Part shown: positions 8,847 through 17,836 of the stretch, piece by piece
How the letters are laid out: the number at the start of each line of letters is the position of its first letter
How positions within the stretch are numbered: the first letter of the stretch is position 1
From: CAVOEB01 sp965249645
Lineage (GTDB): Bacteria > Pseudomonadota > Alphaproteobacteria > UBA828 > JAPUJA01
Assembly (NCBI GenBank): GCA_965249645.1
Contig: CBDFML010000011.1
Coordinates: 558,001-622,000, forward strand
Direction of reading: 5' to 3'
DNA length: 64,000 bases
Position numbers and translations under genes: made by a program
The notes under the pieces: generated by a model
Seen by the model: the letters and a program-made list of their open reading frames with translations, nothing else
Databases searched by the model: none
Told to the model about the DNA's origin: nothing

Positions 8847-10010
8847 ATGGATATTCAGGACACTCCGGACGACGCCGCGCTGCGCGAGCGTGCCGCCGCG
8901 TTCGCCGCCGAGCATCTCACCGGCGCGGCCGAGGCGCTCGAAGCGGGCGGCGACGCGCGCCCCCGCGAATTCTACGACCGCCTCGCGGCAGCCGGCTGGT
9001 TCCGCCACGTCGTGCCCGCCGCCTGGGGCGGTGCGGCAGATACTGTGGGCTGCATGGCGGCCTGCCTGATTCGCGAGGAATTTGCGCGGGTCTGCTCGTT
9101 CGCCTCGGCTGCCTTTGCGGTCCAGGGGCTGGGCGCCTATCCGCTCGTTCTGGCCGGCGACGAGGCCCAGCGCCGCCGCTGGCTGCCCGCGATGGCGGCC
9201 GGCGAGACCATCGGCGCCTTCGCGCTGACCGAACGCGCGGCGGGATCGGACGTCGCGGCGGTGGAGACCCGCGCGGCGCGCGAAGGCGACGATTATGTCC
9301 TCGACGGCGCTAAGCTGTTCATCTCGAACGGCGGCGTTGCCGATCTCTACACCGTCTTCGCGCGCACCGGCGAGGAGCGCTCGGCGCGCGGGCTCACCGC
9401 CTTTCTCGTCGAGGCCGACCGGGCGGGCTTTTCGGTCGTCCGCCAGATGAACGTCATGGCCTTCGACGTGCTGGCCGAGCTCGGCTTCGAGGGCTGCCGG
9501 ATTCCGGCGGCCAACCGGCTGGGCGAAGAGGGCGAGGGCTTTGCGCTCGCCATGGACACCCTCGCGCTCTACCGCACCACCGTGGGCGCTCACGCGCTCG
9601 GCCTCGCGCGCGCCGGCTTCGACGCGGCGCGGGACTGGGCGCGCTCGCGCGAGCAGTTCGGCCGCCCGATCGGCGCCTTCCAGGGCATCGGCTTTCAGCT
9701 CGCCGACATGGCGACCGACATCGAGGCGGCGCGCCTGATGGTCGCGCGGGCCGCCCGGGCCTTTGATTCCGGTGACCCCGATGCCGCCCGGCGCTCATCC
9801 ATGGCCAAGCTGTTTGCCACCGAAGCGGCGGGCCGGGTGATCGATGCGGCGGTGCAGATCCACGGCGGTTGGGGGGTCACCGTCGACATGCCGGTCGAAC
9901 GCTTCTACCGTGAGATCCGCCCGTTGCGGGTTTACGAGGGCACCAGCGAGATCCAGCGTCTCGTCATCGCCAAGGCCGAACTGGCTCGCGTGCCCGGCGA
10001 CGATCTTTAG
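8847..10010 (+). CDS. Acyl-CoA dehydrogenase family flavoprotein
   Basis: This 387-residue protein has the full acyl-CoA dehydrogenase layout: an alpha-helical N-domain, the beta domain with GAFALTERAAGSD, and the C-terminal helices ending in the family motif YEGTSEIQR, which also lies next to the FAD site. Such enzymes introduce an alpha-beta double bond into acyl-CoA thioesters. I place the start at ATG 8847 because upstream codons in frame belong to the SDR remnant. The stop codon overlaps the stop of the convergent AMP-ligase gene (TTAG at 10007-10010). With that ligase next door, activation of an acid followed by dehydrogenation is plausible. Confidence 0.85.
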   Translation: MDIQDTPDDAALRERAAAFAAEHLTGAAEALEAGGDARPREFYDRLAAAGWFRHVVPAAWGGAADTVGCMAACLIREEFARVCSFASAAFAVQGLGAYPLVLAGDEAQRRRWLPAMAAGETIGAFALTERAAGSDVAAVETRAAREGDDYVLDGAKLFISNGGVADLYTVFARTGEERSARGLTAFLVEADRAGFSVVRQMNVMAFDVLAELGFEGCRIPAANRLGEEGEGFALAMDTLALYRTTVGAHALGLARAGFDAARDWARSREQFGRPIGAFQGIGFQLADMATDIEAARLMVARAARAFDSGDPDAARRSSMAKLFATEAAGRVIDAAVQIHGGWGVTVDMPVERFYREIRPLRVYEGTSEIQRLVIAKAELARVPGDDL

Positions 10011-11635
10011 CGGGTCTTTTCGCTCGACGCGGCCTCGGCCATCTCGCGCAGGCGCGTGCGCTGGACCTTCAGCCCGTTCGCGCTCTGGGTCATGGGAAAC
10101 GCATCGAGTGCAATGAAGCGCTCGGGCAGCTTGTATTTGGCGAGGCCCTTGAGGCAGTGGGAGCGCAGCGCGCCGGTATCGAACGGCGTGCCTTGCGCCA
10201 TCACCACGAAGGCAACGGCGCGTGTGCGCTCGGGGTGCTCGACGGCCACCACCTGGCAGCCCTCGATGCCGGGCAGCGCCTGGATGTGCGCTTCGATTTC
10301 GGCGGGATGAACGAGAAAGCCGCCGAGTCGCATAACGTCACCACGCCGGGTGAGAAAGACGAACCGGCCGTCCGGTTCCAGGTAGCCCAGATCCCCGCTG
10401 CGCACGAAGCCGTCGGGGGTCAGTGCTTCTGTCGTGGCCGCCTTGTCGCTGTCATAGCCCAGCATCCGGCTCGGTCCCGCAAATTCGAGCTCGCCGGTCT
10501 CGCCGACGGGAAGCAGAGCGCCCGTTTCCACGTCGCGCACCCGCGCCTGCGCTTCGGGCGAAACCGGCCGGCCTCCGGTTTTCGCGCGCTGCTCGGGCGG
10601 GCCGGCGGGATCCTGGGCCGCGAACAGCGCCTGAATTTCGCTTGAGCCGTAGAGCCCGACGAAGGGGACGCCCCGGCCATCGCCCCGGGCCACGAGATCG
10701 GTGATCGACGGGGTAAAGGCAGAATACCCCGCGAAGCGAACCGAGGGAAATGGCCGCGCTTGCGGGGCTGCATCGAGCAGGCGCGTGCAAAGCAGGTCGG
10801 TCGAAATCAGATGGCTTACGGCGTGGCGCACGATCAGGGCGGCAGCCTCGGCGGCATCGAAGGCGGGCATCAGGACATTGAGCGCGCCCCCCGCCAGCGC
10901 CGCCATCATCTGCGAAAAGCCGTAGACGCCGCTGAGCGGCACCATTTGAAGGGTGGCGGCGTCGTCCGCCTCGAGCCCGAAGACGGCGGCGACCGCGTGG
11001 GCGTGATCGGTCAGGGTCTTTTGGCTGTGCAGAATCAGCTTGGGCGCGTGAGTCGTGCCCGAGCTGGTAAAGATGATGCAGGGGCTCTCGGCGGGCATAG
11101 GCGGTGCATCGAGCGACGGCGTGGCAGAGAGGTCGTCGTAGCGCACCACCCCGCAGCCGGGAACGGGCGGCGCCAAAACCGCCCGGGAGGCGTTATCGCC
11201 AACCGCCACGAGCCGCTCGAGCCCGGCTAGGGCTTTGGGTGCGACTTTGCCCAGAATACCGTCGAAGTCGATATGCTTGAAGCCCGGACGATAGGCGAGA
11301 ATTCGCACCCCCGAGCGCCCCAGAAGATCGCCCACTTCGACGGCACGAAAGCGCGTGTTGACCGAGACGGCGACGGCGCCGAGCCGGGCGCAGGCCAGAA
11401 ACAGCGTCACGTACGCCAAACCATTGGGCAGCCACAGCGCCACCCGGTCGCCGGGACCGATGCCGAGCCCGGCGAGACCTGCGGCCAACCGGCGGCTGGT
11501 CAATTCGAGGTCCGCGAAATCGAGCGACGCGTCGCCCTCGATAAATGCGGTCTGTCCGGGCCGGTCGCCGGCGTGGCGGGCGAGCAGGGCGGCGAGGGTG
11601 CAATCAACGGGTCTGGACGCGGTCATGGCCGCCAT
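10007..11635 (-). CDS. AMP-forming acyl-CoA synthetase / acid-CoA ligase
   Basis: This 542-residue member of the ANL superfamily activates a carboxylic acid to acyl-AMP and then acyl-CoA. Visible motifs are the phosphate loop IIFTSSGTTHAPK, the A5-type YGSSEIQALF, the ribose-binding SGDLGY, the hinge region after FLTRRGD, and the C-terminal lysine in NGLKVQRTRL. It is convergent with the acyl-CoA dehydrogenase gene and shares its stop region. The substrate class (fatty, aryl, or small acid) is not evident. Two methionines occur at the N-terminus and the second (MTASRP) may be the real start. Confidence 0.85.
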   Translation of the reverse strand: MAAMTASRPVDCTLAALLARHAGDRPGQTAFIEGDASLDFADLELTSRRLAAGLAGLGIGPGDRVALWLPNGLAYVTLFLACARLGAVAVSVNTRFRAVEVGDLLGRSGVRILAYRPGFKHIDFDGILGKVAPKALAGLERLVAVGDNASRAVLAPPVPGCGVVRYDDLSATPSLDAPPMPAESPCIIFTSSGTTHAPKLILHSQKTLTDHAHAVAAVFGLEADDAATLQMVPLSGVYGFSQMMAALAGGALNVLMPAFDAAEAAALIVRHAVSHLISTDLLCTRLLDAAPQARPFPSVRFAGYSAFTPSITDLVARGDGRGVPFVGLYGSSEIQALFAAQDPAGPPEQRAKTGGRPVSPEAQARVRDVETGALLPVGETGELEFAGPSRMLGYDSDKAATTEALTPDGFVRSGDLGYLEPDGRFVFLTRRGDVMRLGGFLVHPAEIEAHIQALPGIEGCQVVAVEHPERTRAVAFVVMAQGTPFDTGALRSHCLKGLAKYKLPERFIALDAFPMTQSANGLKVQRTRLREMAEAASSEKTR

Positions 11636-11730
11636 TTAAGCGCCAAGCGGGACTCTCAATCCAGCCTCGTGTGGGCTATGCTGACGCCACAACGCCGTAA
11701 ATGGCGAAAAACGTAGGGGAGAACCGGATC

Positions 11731-12933
11731 ATGTCCATGGGGATGTATTTTCCGCAGGAGGAATACGAGGCGCGCTGGAAGAAGCTCGCGGTCCGGATGG
11801 CCGAATCGGGCTACGAGATCGCCATCGTCTGGGGCAAGACCGCGGGCACCTTCGAGCGCTCGATGGAAACCGTCTATCTGACGAATTTTTTCTCCTCCCA
11901 CTCGGGCCAGGAGCCGGATTCACCGCTGTTCAACGCGCGCGCCTTCTGCGCCGTGATCTTCGAGCCGGGCAAGGAACCCGAGCTGCACACCGACGAAGCC
12001 GCGGTGCGCCTCGACCTGCTGGCGACCAAGAATTATCACTGGCACCTGGACGTGATTACGGGCGCCGCCACCGCGCTCAAGGCGCGCAAGCCCCAAGGCA
12101 AGGTCGCCTGGGTCGGCAGCGACATTCTGCCGATGAAATACGGCGACCAGATGCGCGCGCTGCTGCCCGAGGTCGAGTTCGCCATCGAGGACGATCTCGT
12201 GCGCGACGTCCGCCGGATCAAGAGCCCGCGTGAACTCGACATGTTCCGCGAGGGCGGCGCGCTCGTCACCAGAGCGGTCACCGCAATGATCGAAACGCTG
12301 ATCCCGGGCGGTGCGTCCGAGGGCGAGGCTGCAGCGGCGGCCGCCTCGGTGCTGCTCAAGGGTGGCGGCTACTTCCAGCGCCTGATGATCGGCTCGGGCA
12401 AATATGTGAACCACCCGGAAAGCCACCCCATGTACGGCCACTACGCGCCTAATGTGCCCGAGGTCGGCGACATGGCCCACACCTTCCTCTACGGCCCGAT
12501 CTGGCAAGGCTATTGGCTCGATCCCGGGCGGACCATCGTCATCGGGCGCAAGCCCACGCCGGAGCAGAAGCAATTGGTCGACGATCTGATCCGCATCATG
12601 GAGGAGGGCATCGAGGCGCCGGTCAAGCACGGCGCCAAGATCGCCGACGTCGCGCGCAACGCAGAGCGGGTGCACGCAGAGGTCAAGACCGACGACAGCG
12701 TGATCGACGACGAGTGGCCCTATTACGGTCACTCCAACGGCTGCATGTGGGAACACCCGCTGATCGCCGTGGGCGACGTCACGGAAGACGAGATCTTCGA
12801 GGAGGGAATGGTCGCGAGCTCGGAGGCATTCCTGACCCGAGCAGGCGTCGGCACCGCGATGATGGAGACCAACTGGATCGTCACCCGGGACGGGATCGAG
12901 ATCATCACGCCCCTGCCCATGACTTTCTGGTAA
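11731..12933 (+). CDS. M24 metallopeptidase-like protein, paralogue with the same variant metal site
   Basis: This 400-residue protein is a paralogue of the one encoded at 4285-5490; they share the N-terminal pattern (EEYEARW versus DEYRARW), the NFFSSHSGQE / NYYSAHSGQE block and the LDPGRT and SSEAFL blocks. ATG 11731 is chosen over ATG 11701 because AGGGGAG lies seven bases before it and because the paralogues then align. The metal residues are D264, H334, E365 and E379, while the usual first aspartate position is Leu253. The stop codon overlaps the ribosome-binding site of the following ankyrin gene. The catalytic function is uncertain. Confidence 0.75.
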   Translation: MSMGMYFPQEEYEARWKKLAVRMAESGYEIAIVWGKTAGTFERSMETVYLTNFFSSHSGQEPDSPLFNARAFCAVIFEPGKEPELHTDEAAVRLDLLATKNYHWHLDVITGAATALKARKPQGKVAWVGSDILPMKYGDQMRALLPEVEFAIEDDLVRDVRRIKSPRELDMFREGGALVTRAVTAMIETLIPGGASEGEAAAAAASVLLKGGGYFQRLMIGSGKYVNHPESHPMYGHYAPNVPEVGDMAHTFLYGPIWQGYWLDPGRTIVIGRKPTPEQKQLVDDLIRIMEEGIEAPVKHGAKIADVARNAERVHAEVKTDDSVIDDEWPYYGHSNGCMWEHPLIAVGDVTEDEIFEEGMVASSEAFLTRAGVGTAMMETNWIVTRDGIEIITPLPMTFW

Positions 12934-12946
12934 GGAGCCCGTCGCC

Positions 12947-13996
12947 ATTCCCCCGCTGTCACTGATCACCAGCAGGCTAACCCGTTGGACCGGCGGACTC
13001 GCGATCGCGCTGCTTGTCGTTGTTCTCAGCGTACCCGGTGCGCGGGCGGGTGCAATTCACGATGCCGCCGATGCGGGCGACGTCGAGCAGGTTCGAGCCA
13101 TCCTCTCCGTCAGTCCGTCAGCTCTGCACGATCTCGATCAGTACGGCGCGACGCCGCTTCACTACGCGTCCGCGCGCAACCGGGTCGAGGTGGCGAACCT
13201 GCTCCTCGATAGCGGCGCGGTGCTTGAGGCGCGCGATCAGCTCGGCATGACGGCCTTGCATCTCGCCGTGGTCGGCGCCACCGGCCAGGTGATCGACGAG
13301 GCGGCGGGCGAGAACGGGGACTGAGTGGTCCGTATCGAACTCGAAAACGTCGAGTTGGTCGATCTTCTGCTCGCCCGGGGCGCGAACGCGAACGCGCGCG
13401 ATGCCAACAACCTGACGCCGCTGCATGTGGCCGCCGAAAAGGCGCGGGGCGAAATTGCGAGCCGTTTGCTCGGGCACGGCGCGGCCCTCGAGGCGCGAGA
13501 CATCTATGGCTTCACGCCGCTGATGGTCGCGGCCTTTTACATGCGCGTCCAGTGGGTCGAGCAGCGGGGCGCTCGCTTCAAGCTCGTCCAGGGCGATAAT
13601 ATCGATGTCGCCGGGCTTCTGGTCGCCGCCGGGGCCGACGTCAACGCGCGTGACGGCGAGGGTGCCTCGGCTCTCTACCTCGCCGCCGTGGAGGGCCACG
13701 ACGAAGTCGTGCGCCTGTTGCTCGACCACGGCGCGGACGTCAACCAGCCCGATACTACGGGGCTGACACCGCTCCATGCCGCGGCAGATGGAGCCCGCCT
13801 GCTCGAGGTCGTGGCCGAGGGCGAGGAGCAGGGTTATTCCTATGTCGAGAACACCGCTGTCGTGATCATGCTGCTCGACGCCGGGGCGCTCACTAACGCG
13901 CGTGACGGCGAGGGGCACACGCCGCTTGGCATCGCGCAGTATCGGGCATCGGGCAAGGTGGTCGAGCTGTTGCGCGAACGGGGCGGCACGGAGTAG
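12947..13996 (+). pseudogene. Secreted ankyrin-repeat protein, interrupted by one in-frame TGA
   Basis: One continuous frame encodes a signal-peptide-like hydrophobic stretch ending PGARA, then about six ankyrin repeats (for example YGATPLHYASARNRVEVANLL, NNLTPLHVAAE, GLTPLHAAA). It is cut by TGA at 13322-13324, after which the same frame resumes with VRIELENVELVDLLLARGAN. No ATG, GTG or TTG precedes the signal peptide in frame. The best start is ATT 12947, nine bases after AAGGAG (12932-12937), which overlaps the stop of the preceding gene. Ankyrin repeats mediate protein binding; the target is unknown. The broken state may be real or an assembly error. Confidence 0.65.
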
Positions 13997-14137
13997 CCGT
14001 GCGAGGGGCACATGACCCGTGCGTGAATTTGCTGGCGGGGTTAAACTCGTGACATCCTGCAAGGACTGCCGCCAGTTTCAAAAGCGGTCGGCGGCGGGAA
14101 GCAAACCAAGGGATTTAATCTAACAGGGGAGACGGTC

Positions 14138-14920
14138 ATGAGGCTCAAAGGCAAGACAGCATTGGTTACCGGGGCCACCGCCGGGATCGGCGAGGCCTGC
14201 GCGAAATTGTTCGCGGCCGAGGGCGCGAGCGTGCTTATGAGCGGGCGCGACCAGGCGCGCGGCGACGCGGTGTTGAGCGCAATCAAGGATGCGGGCGGCA
14301 CGGCGGAGTTTGTGGCCGCGGACCTGCGCGATGCCGGCGCCTGCGACGCGCTGGTCGAGGAAACGGTCAAGCGGCTGGGCCGTATCGACGTGCTGGTCAA
14401 CAACGCCGGCATTCTCTATTCCGCGCCGGCCGCGGAGACCACCGACGAGCAGTGGGCGGACACCTTCGCCGTCAACGTTACTGCCGTATTCCAGCTCGCC
14501 CGTGCGGCGCTCAACAAGATGATCGCACAGGGCAGCGGCGCCATCGTCAACATCGCGTCCGAATCCGGGCTCAACGGCGAGCCGGGGCTGAGCGCCTATT
14601 GCGCAAGCAAGGGCGCGGTGGTGCAGATGACCAAATGCATGGCACTCGACCATATCGGCGACAACGTGCGGATAAATTCGGTCTGCCCCGGCGAGACCCG
14701 GACCAAGATGATCGATGATTGGCTGGAATCTCTCGAGGGCAATATCGACGACAACGTCGAGGATCTGGCCAAGGGACTTCCCATCCGCCGCCTTGCGAGA
14801 CCCGACGAGATTGCCAACGCAGCGCTTTTCCTGGCGTCGGACGAGGCGAGCTATTGTGTCGGCACCAACCTCTCGGTGGACGGCGGCAACGCGGCCACCG
14901 GAGGCCCCTATCCGATCTAG
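14138..14920 (+). CDS. Short-chain dehydrogenase/reductase (SDR)
   Basis: This 260-residue classical SDR has the cofactor motif TGATAGIG, the structural NNAG, the catalytic serine in NIASESG and the YCASK catalytic Tyr-Lys. The C-terminal SVDGG motif is intact, in contrast to the shrunken SDR at 8621. It oxidises or reduces an alcohol/ketone with NAD(P). It lies directly upstream of a trimethylamine-dehydrogenase-like gene in the same direction, about 45 bases away, and is probably co-transcribed. The specific substrate is unknown. Confidence 0.88.
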   Translation: MRLKGKTALVTGATAGIGEACAKLFAAEGASVLMSGRDQARGDAVLSAIKDAGGTAEFVAADLRDAGACDALVEETVKRLGRIDVLVNNAGILYSAPAAETTDEQWADTFAVNVTAVFQLARAALNKMIAQGSGAIVNIASESGLNGEPGLSAYCASKGAVVQMTKCMALDHIGDNVRINSVCPGETRTKMIDDWLESLEGNIDDNVEDLAKGLPIRRLARPDEIANAALFLASDEASYCVGTNLSVDGGNAATGGPYPI

Positions 14921-14965
14921 GAGAACGAAGTCTTACCCTCGCGGGTGCGGCGGGAGCTGAAGACG

Positions 14966-17155
14966 ATGGCGCGCGATCCAAAATACGACCCCCTGTTCGA
15001 GCCCATCCGGCTCGGCCCGAAGACCATGAAAAACCGGTTTTTCCAGACCGCCCAGTGCAATGGGGCGGGCTCCGACCGGCCCGGCGCGCAGGCCGGTCAC
15101 CGGGGCATGAAGGCCGAAGGCGGATGGGGCGCGCTGTCGACGGAATACTGCTCGATCCATTACGAGTCCGACACCACCCCTTACATTTCGGCCCAACTCT
15201 GGGACGAGGGTGACGTCATCAATCTCGGCGCTATGTGCGATGCGCTGCACAAGCACGGTGCGTTGGCCAATGTCGAGCTGCTCTACGGCGGGCCGCACGC
15301 GACTAATTACATGTCGCGCGCCGTGTCCTGGGGGCCCAGCGCATATCCGTCCGATGCCGAGCCGCTGCATTACTGCGTCGAGGCGGATGAGAGCGATATC
15401 GCCGATATCATCGGCTACTACGTCGCGGCGGGAAACCGCGCGCGCGAGGCGGGGTTCGACATCCTCACGGTCTATTTCGCAGATTCCTTCCTGCCCATGC
15501 AGTTCCTCCACGACTTCTACAACAAGCGCACGGATAAATACGGCGGTTCGTTCGAAAACCGCCTGCGCTTCACCGAGGAATTGTTAAGCGCGCTCAAGCA
15601 GGCGCTCGGCGACGACTGCGCGATCGCGGCGCGCTTCGCCATCGACAGCCTGCTCGGCCCCGAAGGCATCGAGGTCCACGGCGAAGGGCTCAAGACCGTC
15701 GATCGCCTGACCGCGGCCGGCCTGGTCGATCTGTGGGACTTCAAGATCGGCATCTATTCGGAATGGGCTGAAGATCTCGCGCCCTCGCGGTTCCAGAAAT
15801 CGGGCCACGAGCTGGCCTACGTGATCGACGCGAAATCGGTGACCGGCGACGTGCCCGTTGTCTGTGTCGGCCACCTGACCAGCCCCGACGAGATGGTCGC
15901 CACGCTCAACGCCGGCCATTACGACATCATCGGTGCAACCCGCGCCTCGATCGCCGACCCGTTCCTGCCCAACAAAATCGAGGAAGGCCGGCTCGACGAT
16001 ATTCGCGAATGCATCGCCTGCAATATGTGCGTCTCACGCTGGGAACTGGCGGGTCCGCACATCATCTGCACCCAGAACGCGACTGCGATGGAGGAATACC
16101 GGCGCGAGTGGCATCCCGAACAGTTCGCGCCGGCGGCCGATCCCTGCTCGGTGCTGGTCGTGGGCGCGGGGCCTTCGGGGCTCGAATGCGCCCGGGTTCT
16201 GGGCATGCGCGGCTATGACGTGCACTTACGCGAGTCAGGCGGCGAGCTGGGCGGCCACCTAAAGGACGTGATGCGTTATCCCGGCCTCTCGGAGTGGGGG
16301 CGGGTCATTTCCTACCGCCAGACACAGCTTGAAAAGCTCAAGAACGTTGAGGTCCATACAGGTGTCGGGTCGATGAGCGCCGACGATATTCTTGGCTACG
16401 GCGCCGACAAAGTGGTGCTGGCAACAGGCTCGCGCTGGGCCGAGGATGGCTTTTCCAGTGTCACCATGGGGCCGTTGCCCGGCGTCGACGCGGCGCAAGA
16501 CCAATTCGCGACGCCGGAACAGGTGATGGCGGGCAAAGAGGTTGGCGAGCGGGTGATCGTCTTCGACGGCGAGGGCTATATCACCGGCATCGCAATGGCC
16601 GAGCATCTGGCCGACGCAGGCAAGCAGGTCACCGTGATTACCCAGAACCACGGCGTGGCTCCTTACCTGCATTACACGGGCGAGGCCTCGAACTTGCGCC
16701 GGATGATGCACGAAAAGGGCATCCACGAGCACGACACGCACTGGATCGAAAGTGTCGAGACCGGCAATGAATTGACTGTGCGCGCATTCTATCTCTACCG
16801 CGACGGCTATCGCCGCACCGGGTCGGTGCTCGGTCAGATGCCCCGGCGCGCAGGCACCGAGGTGATCGACCTTGCGTGCGATTCCGTCGTGCTCTGCACG
16901 GCGCGGCGCGCCAACGACGGGCTCTATCGGGAACTGAAAACCCGGCAGAACGAGTGGGCGGACGCCGAGCTTCAAGCCGTTCACCGGGTGGGTGACTGTC
17001 TGGCGCCGCGCATGCTGCCCGATGCAGTGTTCGACGGCCATCGCCTGGCGCGCGAGTTCGACGGGCCGACACCTGAGCATTCCCGGCCCTATATCCGCGA
17101 GCGCCAGATCTGGGGGCGCGAGGCGATGCCCGCGCTGGAGCCCGCTGCCTCGTGA
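14966..17155 (+). CDS. Trimethylamine dehydrogenase-like FMN/4Fe-4S oxidoreductase, complete aromatic bowl
   Basis: This 729-residue protein matches the length and layout of trimethylamine dehydrogenase: an N-terminal TIM barrel, a 4Fe-4S site and a C-terminal nucleotide-binding region. The cysteine that carries 6-S-cysteinyl-FMN is present (FFQTAQCNGAGS, residue 31 with Met), as are the four cluster cysteines (CIACNMC and IICTQNA). By recalled TMADH numbering the substrate-cage residues Tyr60, Trp264 and Trp355 and the acids around EWAEDLAPSRF are kept, while His172 is Asp and Trp105 is Leu. I therefore expect oxidative demethylation of a methylated amine, though not necessarily trimethylamine. 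ATG 14966 is preferred over GTG 14945 by alignment with the paralogue at 50170. Confidence 0.85.
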   Translation: MARDPKYDPLFEPIRLGPKTMKNRFFQTAQCNGAGSDRPGAQAGHRGMKAEGGWGALSTEYCSIHYESDTTPYISAQLWDEGDVINLGAMCDALHKHGALANVELLYGGPHATNYMSRAVSWGPSAYPSDAEPLHYCVEADESDIADIIGYYVAAGNRAREAGFDILTVYFADSFLPMQFLHDFYNKRTDKYGGSFENRLRFTEELLSALKQALGDDCAIAARFAIDSLLGPEGIEVHGEGLKTVDRLTAAGLVDLWDFKIGIYSEWAEDLAPSRFQKSGHELAYVIDAKSVTGDVPVVCVGHLTSPDEMVATLNAGHYDIIGATRASIADPFLPNKIEEGRLDDIRECIACNMCVSRWELAGPHIICTQNATAMEEYRREWHPEQFAPAADPCSVLVVGAGPSGLECARVLGMRGYDVHLRESGGELGGHLKDVMRYPGLSEWGRVISYRQTQLEKLKNVEVHTGVGSMSADDILGYGADKVVLATGSRWAEDGFSSVTMGPLPGVDAAQDQFATPEQVMAGKEVGERVIVFDGEGYITGIAMAEHLADAGKQVTVITQNHGVAPYLHYTGEASNLRRMMHEKGIHEHDTHWIESVETGNELTVRAFYLYRDGYRRTGSVLGQMPRRAGTEVIDLACDSVVLCTARRANDGLYRELKTRQNEWADAELQAVHRVGDCLAPRMLPDAVFDGHRLAREFDGPTPEHSRPYIRERQIWGREAMPALEPAAS

Positions 17156-17829
17156 GCGGAGCGAGCCCGATTGCCGACGCCGGCGAGGCATACAGGTTTT
17201 TCGATGCCCACCTTAGCGCAAGCCCAACAGATGTTGCCGATGTGCTGATGCGTTTGGGCGATGCGGGCGCACTGTCCTTTCCGGTGCTTGACGCCGAGGG
17301 CTGCGCCGCTCTCGTCGAGGCCGCCGAGGCGCTCGCCTTTCGCCCGGCCCACCCCACCATGGGTACGGGCGACAAGCTGGTCCGCCAGGAATTCGACATC
17401 TGCATGGACGTACCGGCAACGAGCGCCTATGGCGATTTCGCCCACACCCTGGATCGCCTGTTCGACGCCGCCTTGGCGTGGCTCGATCCCCCGCCGCTCG
17501 AGAGGCCCTTTGGCTTCAACGACCTTGTGGTGCAGATTTATCCGCCGGGTGCACTCGGCATCACGCCCCATCTCGATCACGTCCGCTATGTCGGCCTGGT
17601 CGCGCTGGTGGTGGTCTGCGGCGCGGCGCGATATTTCCTGTGCGACGACCGTGAGGGCCACGGTTCCCGCGAGGTGGCTGCGCCCGCAGGACATCTGGTC
17701 CTGATGGTGGCGCCGGGCTTCGAGGGCCGCCGCGAGCGCCCGTTTCATTCGGTCTCCGACATTACCGAGCGGCGGATCAGCTTCGGCCTGCGCGTCGATA
17801 CCCGGCCGGACGGCGATCCGACTTACTGA
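17152..17829 (+). CDS. 2-oxoglutarate/Fe(II) oxygenase-like protein
   Basis: This 225-residue protein starts at GTG 17152, overlapping the upstream stop (GTGA), so it is translationally coupled to the TMADH-like gene. Its C-terminal half carries HLDH (about residue 138), then RPFHSVSDITERRISFGLR, fitting the H-x-D...H...R pattern of double-stranded beta-helix 2OG oxygenases. I do not recognise a characterised member. The context suggests hydroxylation or demethylation of an amine-related substrate, but that is inference from position only. Confidence 0.6.
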   Translation: MSGASPIADAGEAYRFFDAHLSASPTDVADVLMRLGDAGALSFPVLDAEGCAALVEAAEALAFRPAHPTMGTGDKLVRQEFDICMDVPATSAYGDFAHTLDRLFDAALAWLDPPPLERPFGFNDLVVQIYPPGALGITPHLDHVRYVGLVALVVVCGAARYFLCDDREGHGSREVAAPAGHLVLMVAPGFEGRRERPFHSVSDITERRISFGLRVDTRPDGDPTY

Positions 17830-17836
17830 GAGCCGC

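Noticed and set aside
12947..13996. Selenocysteine at the ankyrin UGA (13322)
   Set aside because: No redox motif (no U-x-x-C) surrounds it and ankyrin proteins are not selenoproteins; it is more likely a lesion.
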